Position numbers and translations under genes: made by a program. Below, in pieces: positions 35,183 through 42,766 of a stretch of 64,000 bases of DNA. The notes under the pieces are model-generated. The model made no database searches. It was not told the DNA's origin and was given only the letters and a program-made list of their open reading frames with translations. Source of the DNA: Desulfolutivibrio sulfodismutans DSM 3696 (lineage in GTDB: Bacteria; Desulfobacterota; Desulfovibrionia; Desulfovibrionales; Desulfovibrionaceae); assembly GCF_013376455.1 (NCBI RefSeq), contig NZ_CP045504.1:186001-250000 (forward strand), in the 5' to 3' direction. Each line of letters starts with the position of its first letter. The first letter of the stretch is position 1.

Positions 35183-35481
35183 GGTCGCCTCCTCGTTGCG
35201 TGATTCGGCCTGTATTGGCCGGGATGATGGCGCGTGCGCCGTTTTAGGAATGCTCCGGCGGGTTGGGCGGCCTCGCCGCTGGGGGGCTCCGCCGGGAACC
35301 CCTTTCGTGTGGCGTTCACAAAAAACAGGTATGTTTTTTTGTGAATATAAACCAGAAATTCCATACGTCGCTGCTTGCTAACCCATAACGGGAATGGCCG
35401 ACGCGACACGAGCATGTTCCCGAGCGGGCGTCCCCGCCCGTCCCGGCCCCTTTCGGGCCGGGACGGGGAGACGGACGGACG
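35183..35481. other. intergenic region with two hairpins
   Basis: Two inverted repeats stand out. TTCACAAAAAACA (35315-35327) pairs with TGTTTTTTTGTGAA (35332-35345), an AT-rich hairpin in the leader of the ZU5-like gene. CCCGTCCCGGCCC (35437-35449) pairs with GGGCCGGGACGGG (35455-35467), a 13-bp GC-rich hairpin 15 bases after the stop of the 35482 gene that may end its transcript, although no T-run follows on the minus strand. Confidence 0.55.
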
Positions 35482-37500
35482 TTATGGCCGGGGCGGCGAT
35501 TCCTTCTTGGGCGCCAGCATCTCTTCCGTCATGGGAACGAGCAGCTTCACCGTCCCCGAGGGATCCCGGATGAACTGGGGCTGCGCTCCGGACGTGGGCT
35601 GCACCGGGATGATGTCCACAACGGTGGCCCAGTCGGCGCCTGTTGCCGTGGGGCTGATGTTGCTTGTGCTCTCGGAACTGAGCACGCCGGAGTAGTTCAG
35701 GGTGACCGGGTTGGCCGTGCCCTCGTAGAGAAGCACGTTGATGGTGTAGCCGCTGGGGATGGTCGGCGGCGTGGGCGTGCCGGACTTATGGTCGGAATAA
35801 TAATGGACGCGCACCCGGTAGGCCTGGCCCCAGCGCACGGTGTTGGTGTCGAGCAGGGTCCAATGCTCCGGGCCGTATCCGGTGGTGTCGTCGTAGTCCA
35901 ACTGGCCGCCGTCGGCGGTGGTCTTGTGCTGGTACCAGGAGGCGTCGCCCGTGGGATCGATGACGTAGAGATCCAGATCCGTGTCGTTGGTGTTCCAGGT
36001 CAGGGTGACCAGGATGACGGCCTTGTTTAGGACCAGCTTGAGCTTGAAGGGGGTCAACTGGTTGTTGGGGGTCTCGACGGTAAAGCCCTTGGCGTTTTTG
36101 CCGTAGGTCGTGAAGGCGATGGTGTTTTCACCGTAGTTGAGGCTCACCGGAACGTTGAAGTTGCCCTGGGCGTCCACGACGGCTTCGAAGGGCGTGGTGC
36201 CGTTTAGGGTCAGCTTGACCTTGGTGACCAGAACCTGGCCGCTCTCAATTTTGCCCACGACGGTCACCGTCCGCTGATTCACCTCCTGGTTGAAGGTGTG
36301 GGAGGTGATGGTGACCTGGGCGTCGCCGCTGCCGTCGAAGCCGGACTCGGCATCCTTGTAGATGTTCTCGAAGGGCTCGGTAAAAAAGGAGCCCAGTCCG
36401 ATGAGGTAAATCCCCGCATAACCGTTGTAGGGCAGGAACTTTTTGGTGGTTCCGTCGTAGCGGGCCGTGAGAACCTGGCCGGGGTAGTTGGGGTCGTTGA
36501 TGGAGATGGCCCCGGAAGACGCATAGTAGTCATAGGCCAGAACGGCATGTCGGGCATGCTCGGCCGTCGCCTTGTCCTTCAGGTACAGCATGACGGGGAG
36601 CTTGATATTCTTGATGGCGTTGACGATGGAGACGTAGATGTCTTCCTGCGTCAAATTATACTGGGCTGTCACCGCAGGGATATAGCTGTTCCACTGCTGC
36701 CCAAGGGAGGTGTGGGCCCGGGTGGCGATGATGCTTTGGCCCTTGCGGGTTCCCCCTGACTGCAAGGGAATGTCCTGCATGTACCTGGGGTACAGTCCGC
36801 CTGCCTTGTTGCTGAAATACCACTGGGCAAATGCTGAGATGCCGAAGCACTCTCCACCAGGATTATACGGTGAACCAGTGTTGACGATCTGGAAGCCGTT
36901 GGTGGCCGGGCGGTATGTTGTGACCCCACCCTCGCCGGTCAGGGCAGCCCAGATTTCCGTGAAAAGTGAGGTGTGGAAAACGTCATAGGTGATGGTCCCG
37001 GCCGTGCGGTTGATGCTCGTCACCTGGCAGGGCTCCATATATCCGCTGGCGTCCACATGATAGGGCACAGGAACCACGTTGAGGGTTTTGTTGTAGGGCA
37101 CGGTGACATGGATGGGTTCATTGAAGGTCGTGGCCCCGGAACTGTGGATGTCCAAAAGGCGTCCAGAGGCGGTGCCTGATTTTGGTACAAGTGTCCCGGA
37201 GTTGGAGGACAAGGTAATGGTGGTATCCTGGTCCACGGCCCCGGCAGGAAAGACCACCGTGACCCCGGCCAGGATGCCCGTCGTGACGGAAATCGTCCCC
37301 CCGGAGCTGCCGATCACCTGTGTGGCCTGGGGGGTGTTGGTTCCGATGGTGACTTTGACGCCGCTCGCTTTTCCGGGAATGCTCGCCAGGATGGGCGGAA
37401 GAAAAGCCAGTATGGAATCAACATCGGTCTGTGCCCATATGCGGGCGGGGCTGGCAATGACGAGAAAGACGAGGACGAGGTTTGCAATGGTGCGCCGCAT
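35482..37500 (-). CDS. secreted multidomain protein: ZU5-like, papain-like and YfaP/DUF2135-like domains
   Basis: A 672-residue exported protein. The ATG at 37500 (GGAGGGG upstream) gives a signal peptide ending ARIWAQ. Residues about 62-180 are ZU5-like (IGSSGGTISVTTG, VVFPAGAVDQDT). Residues about 200-370 look like a papain-fold cysteine peptidase: GGECFGISAFAQW with Cys218, HARHAVLAYDYY with His318, and SINDPNYPG with Asp336/Asn338. Beta-sandwich repeats follow, then about 540-625 matches the YfaP/DUF2135 pattern (LTWNTNDTDLDLYVIDPTG, GGQLDYDDTTGYGPEHW). It may process or bind surface proteins; the function is not known. Protease activity is inferred from residue order only. Confidence 0.78.
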   Translation of the reverse strand: MRRTIANLVLVFLVIASPARIWAQTDVDSILAFLPPILASIPGKASGVKVTIGTNTPQATQVIGSSGGTISVTTGILAGVTVVFPAGAVDQDTTITLSSNSGTLVPKSGTASGRLLDIHSSGATTFNEPIHVTVPYNKTLNVVPVPYHVDASGYMEPCQVTSINRTAGTITYDVFHTSLFTEIWAALTGEGGVTTYRPATNGFQIVNTGSPYNPGGECFGISAFAQWYFSNKAGGLYPRYMQDIPLQSGGTRKGQSIIATRAHTSLGQQWNSYIPAVTAQYNLTQEDIYVSIVNAIKNIKLPVMLYLKDKATAEHARHAVLAYDYYASSGAISINDPNYPGQVLTARYDGTTKKFLPYNGYAGIYLIGLGSFFTEPFENIYKDAESGFDGSGDAQVTITSHTFNQEVNQRTVTVVGKIESGQVLVTKVKLTLNGTTPFEAVVDAQGNFNVPVSLNYGENTIAFTTYGKNAKGFTVETPNNQLTPFKLKLVLNKAVILVTLTWNTNDTDLDLYVIDPTGDASWYQHKTTADGGQLDYDDTTGYGPEHWTLLDTNTVRWGQAYRVRVHYYSDHKSGTPTPPTIPSGYTINVLLYEGTANPVTLNYSGVLSSESTSNISPTATGADWATVVDIIPVQPTSGAQPQFIRDPSGTVKLLVPMTEEMLAPKKESPPRP

Positions 37501-37782
37501 GGTTTTTCCCCTCCGTATCGATGAGAGACCACGACGATATCGCCGCAAAGCCCTTGGGTTACGGATGCCTGGAACGCCAGGCGCGCGGGGTTCCCGGTGC
37601 TGCGTTGAAGCCTGGGGTGACGCCCCTTGCCACATCAAGACGAGACCGGAGCTTCGTGGAACATGCTGCTGGAACTGTGAAAACTACAATCCCTGCCGTT
37701 TTTTATCCCCTGTCGCCATGATCACTGGAGAGGACGCTCAGGAGAGCGGCTAGGATTGTCAAGGAGGGCAACCTTTGGTGAT

Positions 37783-37811
37783 ACTATAGTGCGGGGTTGG
37801 TGTTTGTGCAA
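37783..37811 (-). promoter_or_regulatory. promoter of the 35482-37500 gene, with a long leader
   Basis: On the minus strand TTGCAC (37811-37806), a 17-base spacer and TATAGT (37788-37783). Transcription would start near 37776, leaving about 275 bases untranslated before the ATG at 37500. That leader shows no riboswitch consensus I recognise. Confidence 0.6.
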
Positions 37812-38068
37812 GGTTGTTTATATTCTTTGCATAAGATTGGCTGTTTTTGTTGCGGTGTCGGAAATCTGTCAGCAAGGCTGGCCTGTTACGGCGCAAGTCA
37901 AAGCGGCGGGCCTGTTGCGGCGCATGTTGGAGAGGTGATCGGCGGCGGACCAGGGATAATACAGTGGCCCCGTGTCATTCACCCGGGCCGTTAGGGGGAG
38001 TCCCGGAGGGCGGGGGCAATCCAAGGGCGTGTCTTTTGGCCCGGCGACATGGAGGCCGCAGGCGGCGC
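37812..38068. other. intergenic region, nothing clear
   Basis: Upstream of the promoter at 37783-37811 this stretch is AT-rich to about 37880 and then GC-rich. No gene, terminator or known RNA was recognised in it. Confidence 0.4.
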
Positions 38069-38135
38069 AAAGCCCCGGTTTTTTTCAAAACCGGGGCTTT
38101 GTCATCCATCAGAGGAAGCCGGTTCCGGCTTCCTC
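38069..38135. terminator. tandem hairpins after the DUF1566 gene
   Basis: Two strong hairpins lie 26-92 bases beyond the stop at 38161. GAGGAAGCCGG (38112-38122) pairs with CCGGCTTCCTC (38125-38135) around TT, with TTTT on the plus side. AAAGCCCCGGTTTT (38069-38082) pairs with AAAACCGGGGCTTT (38087-38100). They probably end the minus-strand transcript; the short T-runs make the efficiency uncertain. Confidence 0.6.
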
Positions 38136-38160
38136 TTTTCCTTGGCGGGTTCCCTTGGGG

Positions 38161-39960
38161 CTATTCGTTAAGGAGAAGCAGCATGTCGATGGGCGCCTTG
38201 ACGGATACGACCGGGTTGTTCCCGGCCACCCTGGTGAAGACCAGGCCGGTGCCCTTGACGTCGTCGTAGTCGCGCAGGGTTCCGGTAATGGTGTCCCCGC
38301 TGCGGGTTCCCTCGAAGACGTACACATGGCTGGTGGTGTTGCGGACCATGAACACCGTGCCGTCGCTCTCCATGAAGCCGGTGAAGGTATAGGGCGATAT
38401 GCTGTTGTCGTAGGGCACGGCCACGGTTCCGTTGAAGTAGGCCACGGTCTGGCCGTCGGTCGCGGTGTAGGTGGCCGAGCGCAGGTCGGCGGCCACGGCC
38501 GCTCCCAGGGCGGTGCCGGTCCACAGGCCGTTTATGTCGTAGTCCGGCTGGGTGGCGGCCTTGTTGGTCCGGGTGGCGGTGACGTTGCTTGCCACCACGG
38601 CATTGGTTTGATCCTTGATGTCGCCGGTCACGCTTTTGACCGAGGACGGAGTGCTTGTGAACATATGCGAGACGCCGGGGCTGCCGCTGTGGGAGAGGAT
38701 GAGGGTGTTGCTTGAGGTGCCGACCAACACGGACCCCGTGGGATGGTAGGAATAGGGCGACGGGGCGGACACGGTGGCCTCGGCGGACAGGGCGCCGGAG
38801 GTCATTTCGTAAGGTGTGCCGCTGAAGTTGGCCATCATGACGGAAGGCACGTTGACGAGCCGCGTGGTGACCGATGCCCCGTTCACGGTTGAAGTCCAGG
38901 TGCCGCTCATGACGGGCTGGGTGGAGGCCCGCGGCAGGGCGGCCATACTGCGTACGCAGCGGTAGGGGTTGAGGTTGGTCTTGGGCGAGATGTCGGTCTG
39001 CTTGGTCGAGGAGACGGTCCAGGCGTCGGCCGGAATGTCGTTGACGGTGGTGCTCGACCAATAGGCCCCGGTGCGGGAGGTGAAGGCCGACTGCCACAGG
39101 GATGCGGAGGAGGCCTCGATCATGGACTGGATTTCGTTTTTGGTGGGCAGCCGCCAGTCGGTATATCCCCCGAGGCTGCTCTGCTCGCAGGCGTTCAGGG
39201 CGGTTTGCCAGTTGGCCGGGGTGCCGTCGGCCTTCTGCCACATGGTCTTCGTTTTCGTGTTGGCGACGGTGCCGTCGGAATACGCCGTGAGAGAGCCGTC
39301 GTATTCCATATAGGCGGTGGTGCAGATGGTGTTGGCGGTGGAGGTCTTGGCCAGAGTCGAGGTGGCGCCGCGGGTGAAATCCACCACCCAGGCGTCGGTC
39401 GCGCCCGAGGCGTCGGCGGCCCAGTAGGCGGCGGACTGCATGTCCGTGAAGTTGCTGGTGTTCACGGCCGGGCTGGTCAACGAGGCGTCCACGATCTGGG
39501 ACAGTTCCGTCAGGGAGGGCAGCCGCCAGGTCATGGACATGGTGGTCAGGCCGGCGCAATAGGCGGCGGCGTCGCTGTAGGTCCGAGCCGTGCTCGGCGC
39601 GGACCAGTACCGGGACAGGGAGTCGCTGGTGATGCCGGAAAAGGTCGTGAAGGCCAAGGGGGCGCGGTCATAGGTGGCGTCCTGGCCGTAGAAGGCGGCC
39701 GCGGCCGCCGGGCACTCGATGCTCGCCGTGGCGTTGTAGCACAGGGACTGGTTGGTTCCGGGGATGTTGTATGGGGATGGCGCGTCGTCCGAGTCGGTCT
39801 TGCTTTGGGGGATGTCCTTGAGGAGCCCGATGCTGTTCATGATAAAAGGAATCTGGACGGGAAAAATTTCATCTGTATTTGACTTCTGCGCAAAGGCGCT
39901 CGGCAGGAAGGTCGAGCACAAGATAAATACAATGACGGGCAATGTCCCCAGGCGCTTCAT
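38161..39960 (-). CDS. secreted protein with two DUF1566 (Lcl-like) domains
   Basis: A 599-residue exported protein. From the ATG at 39960 (GGGGAG upstream) there is a signal peptide ending LPSAFAQ. Two DUF1566 units follow, about residues 90-245 and 245-365: each has a central WRLP(S/T)-x-x-E(L/I) motif (TWRLPSLTELSQIVD and DWRLPTKNEIQSMIE), followed by YW(A/S) and a C-terminal Cys. DUF1566 is related to C-type-lectin-like and FGE-sulfatase folds in secreted adhesins. The C-terminal 230 residues are Thr/Ser-rich beta repeats of unknown type. It may be a surface-binding protein. Confidence 0.8.
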   Translation of the reverse strand: MKRLGTLPVIVFILCSTFLPSAFAQKSNTDEIFPVQIPFIMNSIGLLKDIPQSKTDSDDAPSPYNIPGTNQSLCYNATASIECPAAAAAFYGQDATYDRAPLAFTTFSGITSDSLSRYWSAPSTARTYSDAAAYCAGLTTMSMTWRLPSLTELSQIVDASLTSPAVNTSNFTDMQSAAYWAADASGATDAWVVDFTRGATSTLAKTSTANTICTTAYMEYDGSLTAYSDGTVANTKTKTMWQKADGTPANWQTALNACEQSSLGGYTDWRLPTKNEIQSMIEASSASLWQSAFTSRTGAYWSSTTVNDIPADAWTVSSTKQTDISPKTNLNPYRCVRSMAALPRASTQPVMSGTWTSTVNGASVTTRLVNVPSVMMANFSGTPYEMTSGALSAEATVSAPSPYSYHPTGSVLVGTSSNTLILSHSGSPGVSHMFTSTPSSVKSVTGDIKDQTNAVVASNVTATRTNKAATQPDYDINGLWTGTALGAAVAADLRSATYTATDGQTVAYFNGTVAVPYDNSISPYTFTGFMESDGTVFMVRNTTSHVYVFEGTRSGDTITGTLRDYDDVKGTGLVFTRVAGNNPVVSVKAPIDMLLLLNE

Positions 39961-40238
39961 GACGATCTCCCCACATTTAGATGGAATTGCAGAAAAAGAA
40001 ACCGGCCTGTCATGGATATGGATATCCAAGATGTCATGTCACGTTTCTATTCGGGAAAGATAGATATTCCCAACAGCCGTATCGTGTCAAGACATCCGGA
40101 TGGGGATCGTTGTTGAATATGCTTTCAGTTCTCATTCGTGAGGGCGTGTGAATTTATAGCATCCTGGATGTCGAAAATGCTGTGGATAGCCGCCATAGCG
40201 CATCGTATCGCTCCCGATGCCGTACGCGTCCTCATGAA

Positions 40239-40652
40239 TCATGAGGGAGAAGGCGTTGGCAGGAATGCGGCATGCCGGGAGATGATCCGGCGCAGTTCGC
40301 CGATGTCGATGGGTTTTTGCAGATGATCGGTCATGCCTGCGGTCAGGCAGCGTTCCCGGTCGTCATCGTAGGTGTGGGCGGTCAAGGCGATGATGGGGAT
40401 GTCCGGGTCGGCGCAGGCGACCTCGCCCGCCCGGATGCGCCGGGTGGCCTCCAGGCCGTCCATGACCGGCATCTGCACGTCCATAAGAACCATGGCGAAC
40501 GGCCCGTCGGCCAGGGCGTCCAGGGCCTCCTGGCCGTTTTCCACCAGAAGGGCTGGGTGGCCCATGCGTTCCAGAACTTTCGAAATGAGCCTGCGATTGA
40601 TGTGGTTGTCTTCCGCCACCAAAATGCGCAAGCCGTTGCGCGGCTGATCCAT
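40239..40652 (-). CDS. single-domain response regulator, copy 1
   Basis: A 137-residue CheY-like receiver domain without an output domain. Residues VAEDN (acid pocket), VLMDVQMPVMDGLEA (phosphoacceptor Asp at about 58), ALTAHTYDDDRE (Thr switch) and LQKPIDIGEL (conserved Lys) are all present. The sequence is of the kind found as the receiver of hybrid histidine kinases, so it may be a detached module. Its first 120 residues are almost the same as copy 2 at 42235-42648; the last 14 differ (RHAAFLPTPSPS). The gene lies on a 467-bp direct repeat. No kinase partner nearby. Confidence 0.88.
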   Translation of the reverse strand: MDQPRNGLRILVAEDNHINRRLISKVLERMGHPALLVENGQEALDALADGPFAMVLMDVQMPVMDGLEATRRIRAGEVACADPDIPIIALTAHTYDDDRERCLTAGMTDHLQKPIDIGELRRIISRHAAFLPTPSPS

Positions 40653-40754
40653 GAAACGTCACTCCCGGCGGCATGGTCTTCTCCCGGAAGGAGGTGTTTG
40701 GCCGACAGGCCGCAAGGTGGCGTTTCGCGGGCCGGGAGTCAAGACGTTTGCGGC
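40288..40754. repeat. direct repeat, copy 1 (response regulator and its upstream region)
   Basis: This 467-bp segment recurs at 42284-42749 with about 93-95 percent identity by eye and one single-base indel. It covers all but the last codons of the response regulator plus about 100 bases of its 5' flank. The copies are about 2.0 kb apart, in the same orientation, and bracket the beta-helix gene. Confidence 0.9.
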
Positions 40755-40828
40755 CCAGGAATAGCACTCAAATTGCACAAGATCAGCGCTCAGGAATGGG
40801 GTGGAACGGCCGCAGCGATTAGCTTTTG

Positions 40829-42025
40829 TTATTGCAAAAGGAGGAGCGGCAACTGTGGTTGATAAAGGGACATTTCATAGGCCCCCATGTCGTATGCCCG
40901 GCCCCATGGCCTGGCCATTCCCCGTATGTCCGTGTTCGGAGCACCGGTGGCAGTGCCGGAGTCGATGCAGGGCGAGTTGGCCGTAAGAAGCGGCATACCC
41001 TCGGGGTCAAAGGCGAAGCGGGGGTCGAGGGCGATGTTGCCGGTTCCGGCGAACCCACCCTGAACATCGGAGTACGTCACCGTGAGAGCGGCTCCGGTGC
41101 TGGATACGACTTGGTCAGGCGAGTTGTCCCAGATGATGAAATTCCGTAGCGAGACGGTGGATGATTCGATGTAGCCCCCCCCTCCGGTCGTATTCAGCGA
41201 GATGTTTCCGGTCATGGTGATGTTTGCCGCTGTCAGGTTTCCTGAATCATACACCGAAATGCCGCCGCCATGGCCGGTGGCGATATTCCCCATGATGACA
41301 TTGTTGTATGCCGTGGCGGAAGAATGATAGATGTTGAGTCCGCCACCCCAGTTGATGGCCGTATTCCCAGTAATAACGTTTTCGTGTATGAGCGCGGAAC
41401 TGGAGTAATATGCGAAAATCCCGCCGCCATCGAAGGCGGAGATGTTTGTTGATATTGTGTTTTCACGAATATCGCTTCCGATGGTGCTGTCGATGCATAT
41501 TCCAGCTCCGCCGCCCCCTTCTGTCCCGGAGTAGGTATTTCCGATGATGCGATTGTTTTTAATGACCACCCCCGTCCCGTTGACCGCGAGAACGCCGCCC
41601 CCGCAGCCATCCGCACGGGAACCATTGGTGATGGTGAATCCGTCGAGGGTGACGTTGTCGGCGCTGATCATCTCCACGACGGTTCCCCCCTCCTGACCGT
41701 CCAGGATGGTGTCGTTGGCGGTGGGGTTGCGCGATGTGCCTCCGGCCGATGGATATCCGCCCAGAAGGGTCACCGCACTGACCATGGCGACACGCTCGCG
41801 GTAGGTACCGGCCGCGACATGGATGGTGTCCGCTCCTGGCGAAACGGCGGCCTTGGCCATGGCCGCGCCAACGGTGGCCAGGGCATGCCCCGTTCCCCAG
41901 CCGTCGCCGGGATTGGCGTCGTTTCCTCCTGATGCCTGCACATAGTATGCAGCGGCAAGCGCAGACGTTGAAAAGAAAAGGAAAAGGATAAATGTGAAGG
42001 GATAGAGCATGTGTATTTTTGCCAT
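40829..42025 (-). CDS. secreted right-handed beta-helix protein (choice-of-anchor Q type)
   Basis: A 398-residue exported protein with a signal peptide (MAKIHMLYPFTFILFLFFST onward, cut after ALAA). DUF1565-like start YYVQASGGNDANPGDGWGT is followed by many beta-helix coils with N-x-I-x-G-N and GGGI patterns (NNRIIGNTY, NVITGNTAINWGGGL, NVIMGNIATGHGGGI), and the C-terminal choice-of-anchor Q motif SPCIDSGTATGAPNTDIRGM. Such proteins are usually surface polysaccharide binders or lyases; no catalytic residues were recognised. The gene is visibly less GC-rich than its neighbours and sits between the two response-regulator repeats, which suggests it was acquired. Confidence 0.83.
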   Translation of the reverse strand: MAKIHMLYPFTFILFLFFSTSALAAAYYVQASGGNDANPGDGWGTGHALATVGAAMAKAAVSPGADTIHVAAGTYRERVAMVSAVTLLGGYPSAGGTSRNPTANDTILDGQEGGTVVEMISADNVTLDGFTITNGSRADGCGGGVLAVNGTGVVIKNNRIIGNTYSGTEGGGGAGICIDSTIGSDIRENTISTNISAFDGGGIFAYYSSSALIHENVITGNTAINWGGGLNIYHSSATAYNNVIMGNIATGHGGGISVYDSGNLTAANITMTGNISLNTTGGGGYIESSTVSLRNFIIWDNSPDQVVSSTGAALTVTYSDVQGGFAGTGNIALDPRFAFDPEGMPLLTANSPCIDSGTATGAPNTDIRGMARPWGRAYDMGAYEMSLYQPQLPLLLLQ

Positions 42026-42108
42026 GTCTACCTCCAGTCTTTCAAGAAATGCAGGGTGAATGTGGACGATTGCGTGATATGTCTAATAAAACACCTTCTT
42101 TGCATTGG

Positions 42109-42137
42109 CGTATACACGCATGCCAGAAATGCGACAA
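42109..42137 (-). promoter_or_regulatory. putative promoter of the beta-helix gene
   Basis: On the minus strand TTGTCG (42137-42132), 17 bases, TATACG (42114-42109), about 85 bases before the ATG at 42025. GGAGG precedes that ATG. Confidence 0.42.
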
Positions 42138-42234
42138 GGATTTATCCGCAAAAATACCATTCTTTCGGGAGAAGCTGCCGGGGCCAAGGATTTTCGCCCG
42201 GGAAGAACCGGGCGGATATCGCGGGAACGCCGCC

Positions 42235-42648
42235 TTATTCGTCAGCCGTCAGGCTGTCTGCGGGATGGTGCCTGGCGATGAGACGGCGCAGTTCGCCGAT
42301 GTCGATGGGTTTTTGCAGATGATCGGTCATGCCTGCGGTCAGGCAGCGTTCCCGGTCGTCATCGTAGGTGTGGGCGGTCAGGGCGATGATGGGGGTGTCC
42401 GGGTCGGCGCAGGCGACCTTGCCCGCCCGGATGCGCCGGGTGGCCTCCAGGCCGTCCATGATCGGCATCTGCACGTCCATAAGGACCATGGAGAACGGCC
42501 CGTCGGCCAGGGCGTCCAGGGCCTCCTGGCCGTTTTCCACCAGAAGGGCAGGGTGGCCCATGCGTTCCAAAACTTTTGAAATAAGCCTGCGATTGATGAG
42601 GTTGTCTTCCGCCACCAAAATGCGCAAGCCGTTGCACGGCTGATCCAT
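42235..42648 (-). CDS. single-domain response regulator, copy 2
   Basis: A 137-residue receiver domain nearly identical to the one at 40239-40652, differing at about eight of the first 123 positions (for example R5C, H17L, A53S, V63I, E77K, I85T) and in the final 14 residues. All catalytic receiver residues are kept (AEDN, MDVQMPIMDG, ALTAH, QKPID), so neither copy looks dead. It lies downstream of the DUF115 gene on the same strand with 118 bases between them. Confidence 0.88.
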   Translation of the reverse strand: MDQPCNGLRILVAEDNLINRRLISKVLERMGHPALLVENGQEALDALADGPFSMVLMDVQMPIMDGLEATRRIRAGKVACADPDTPIIALTAHTYDDDRERCLTAGMTDHLQKPIDIGELRRLIARHHPADSLTADE

Positions 42649-42749
42649 GAAACGTCACTCCGGCGGCATGGTCTCCTCCCGGAAGGAGGTGTTTGGCCGA
42701 AAAGCCGCAAGGTGGCGTTTCGCCGCCCGGGAGTCAAGACGTTTGCGGC
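42284..42749. repeat. direct repeat, copy 2
   Basis: Partner of 40288-40754. Homology ends 18 bases short of the DUF115 stop on the right and inside the C-terminal codons of the response regulator on the left. This copy adjoins the conserved-looking neighbour, so it may be the ancestral one. Confidence 0.9.
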
Positions 42750-42766
42750 GCAACCCGGTTGGGGCG

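Noticed and set aside
35183-35481. c-di-GMP (GEMM) or other riboswitch upstream of the ZU5-like gene
   Set aside because: The AT-rich hairpin and GC-rich flank lack the conserved GEMM core segments. No known riboswitch pattern fits.
40829-42025. Prophage or IS origin of the beta-helix segment
   Set aside because: No integrase, transposase, terminal inverted repeat or target-site duplication was found. Only the flanking direct repeats suggest mobility.
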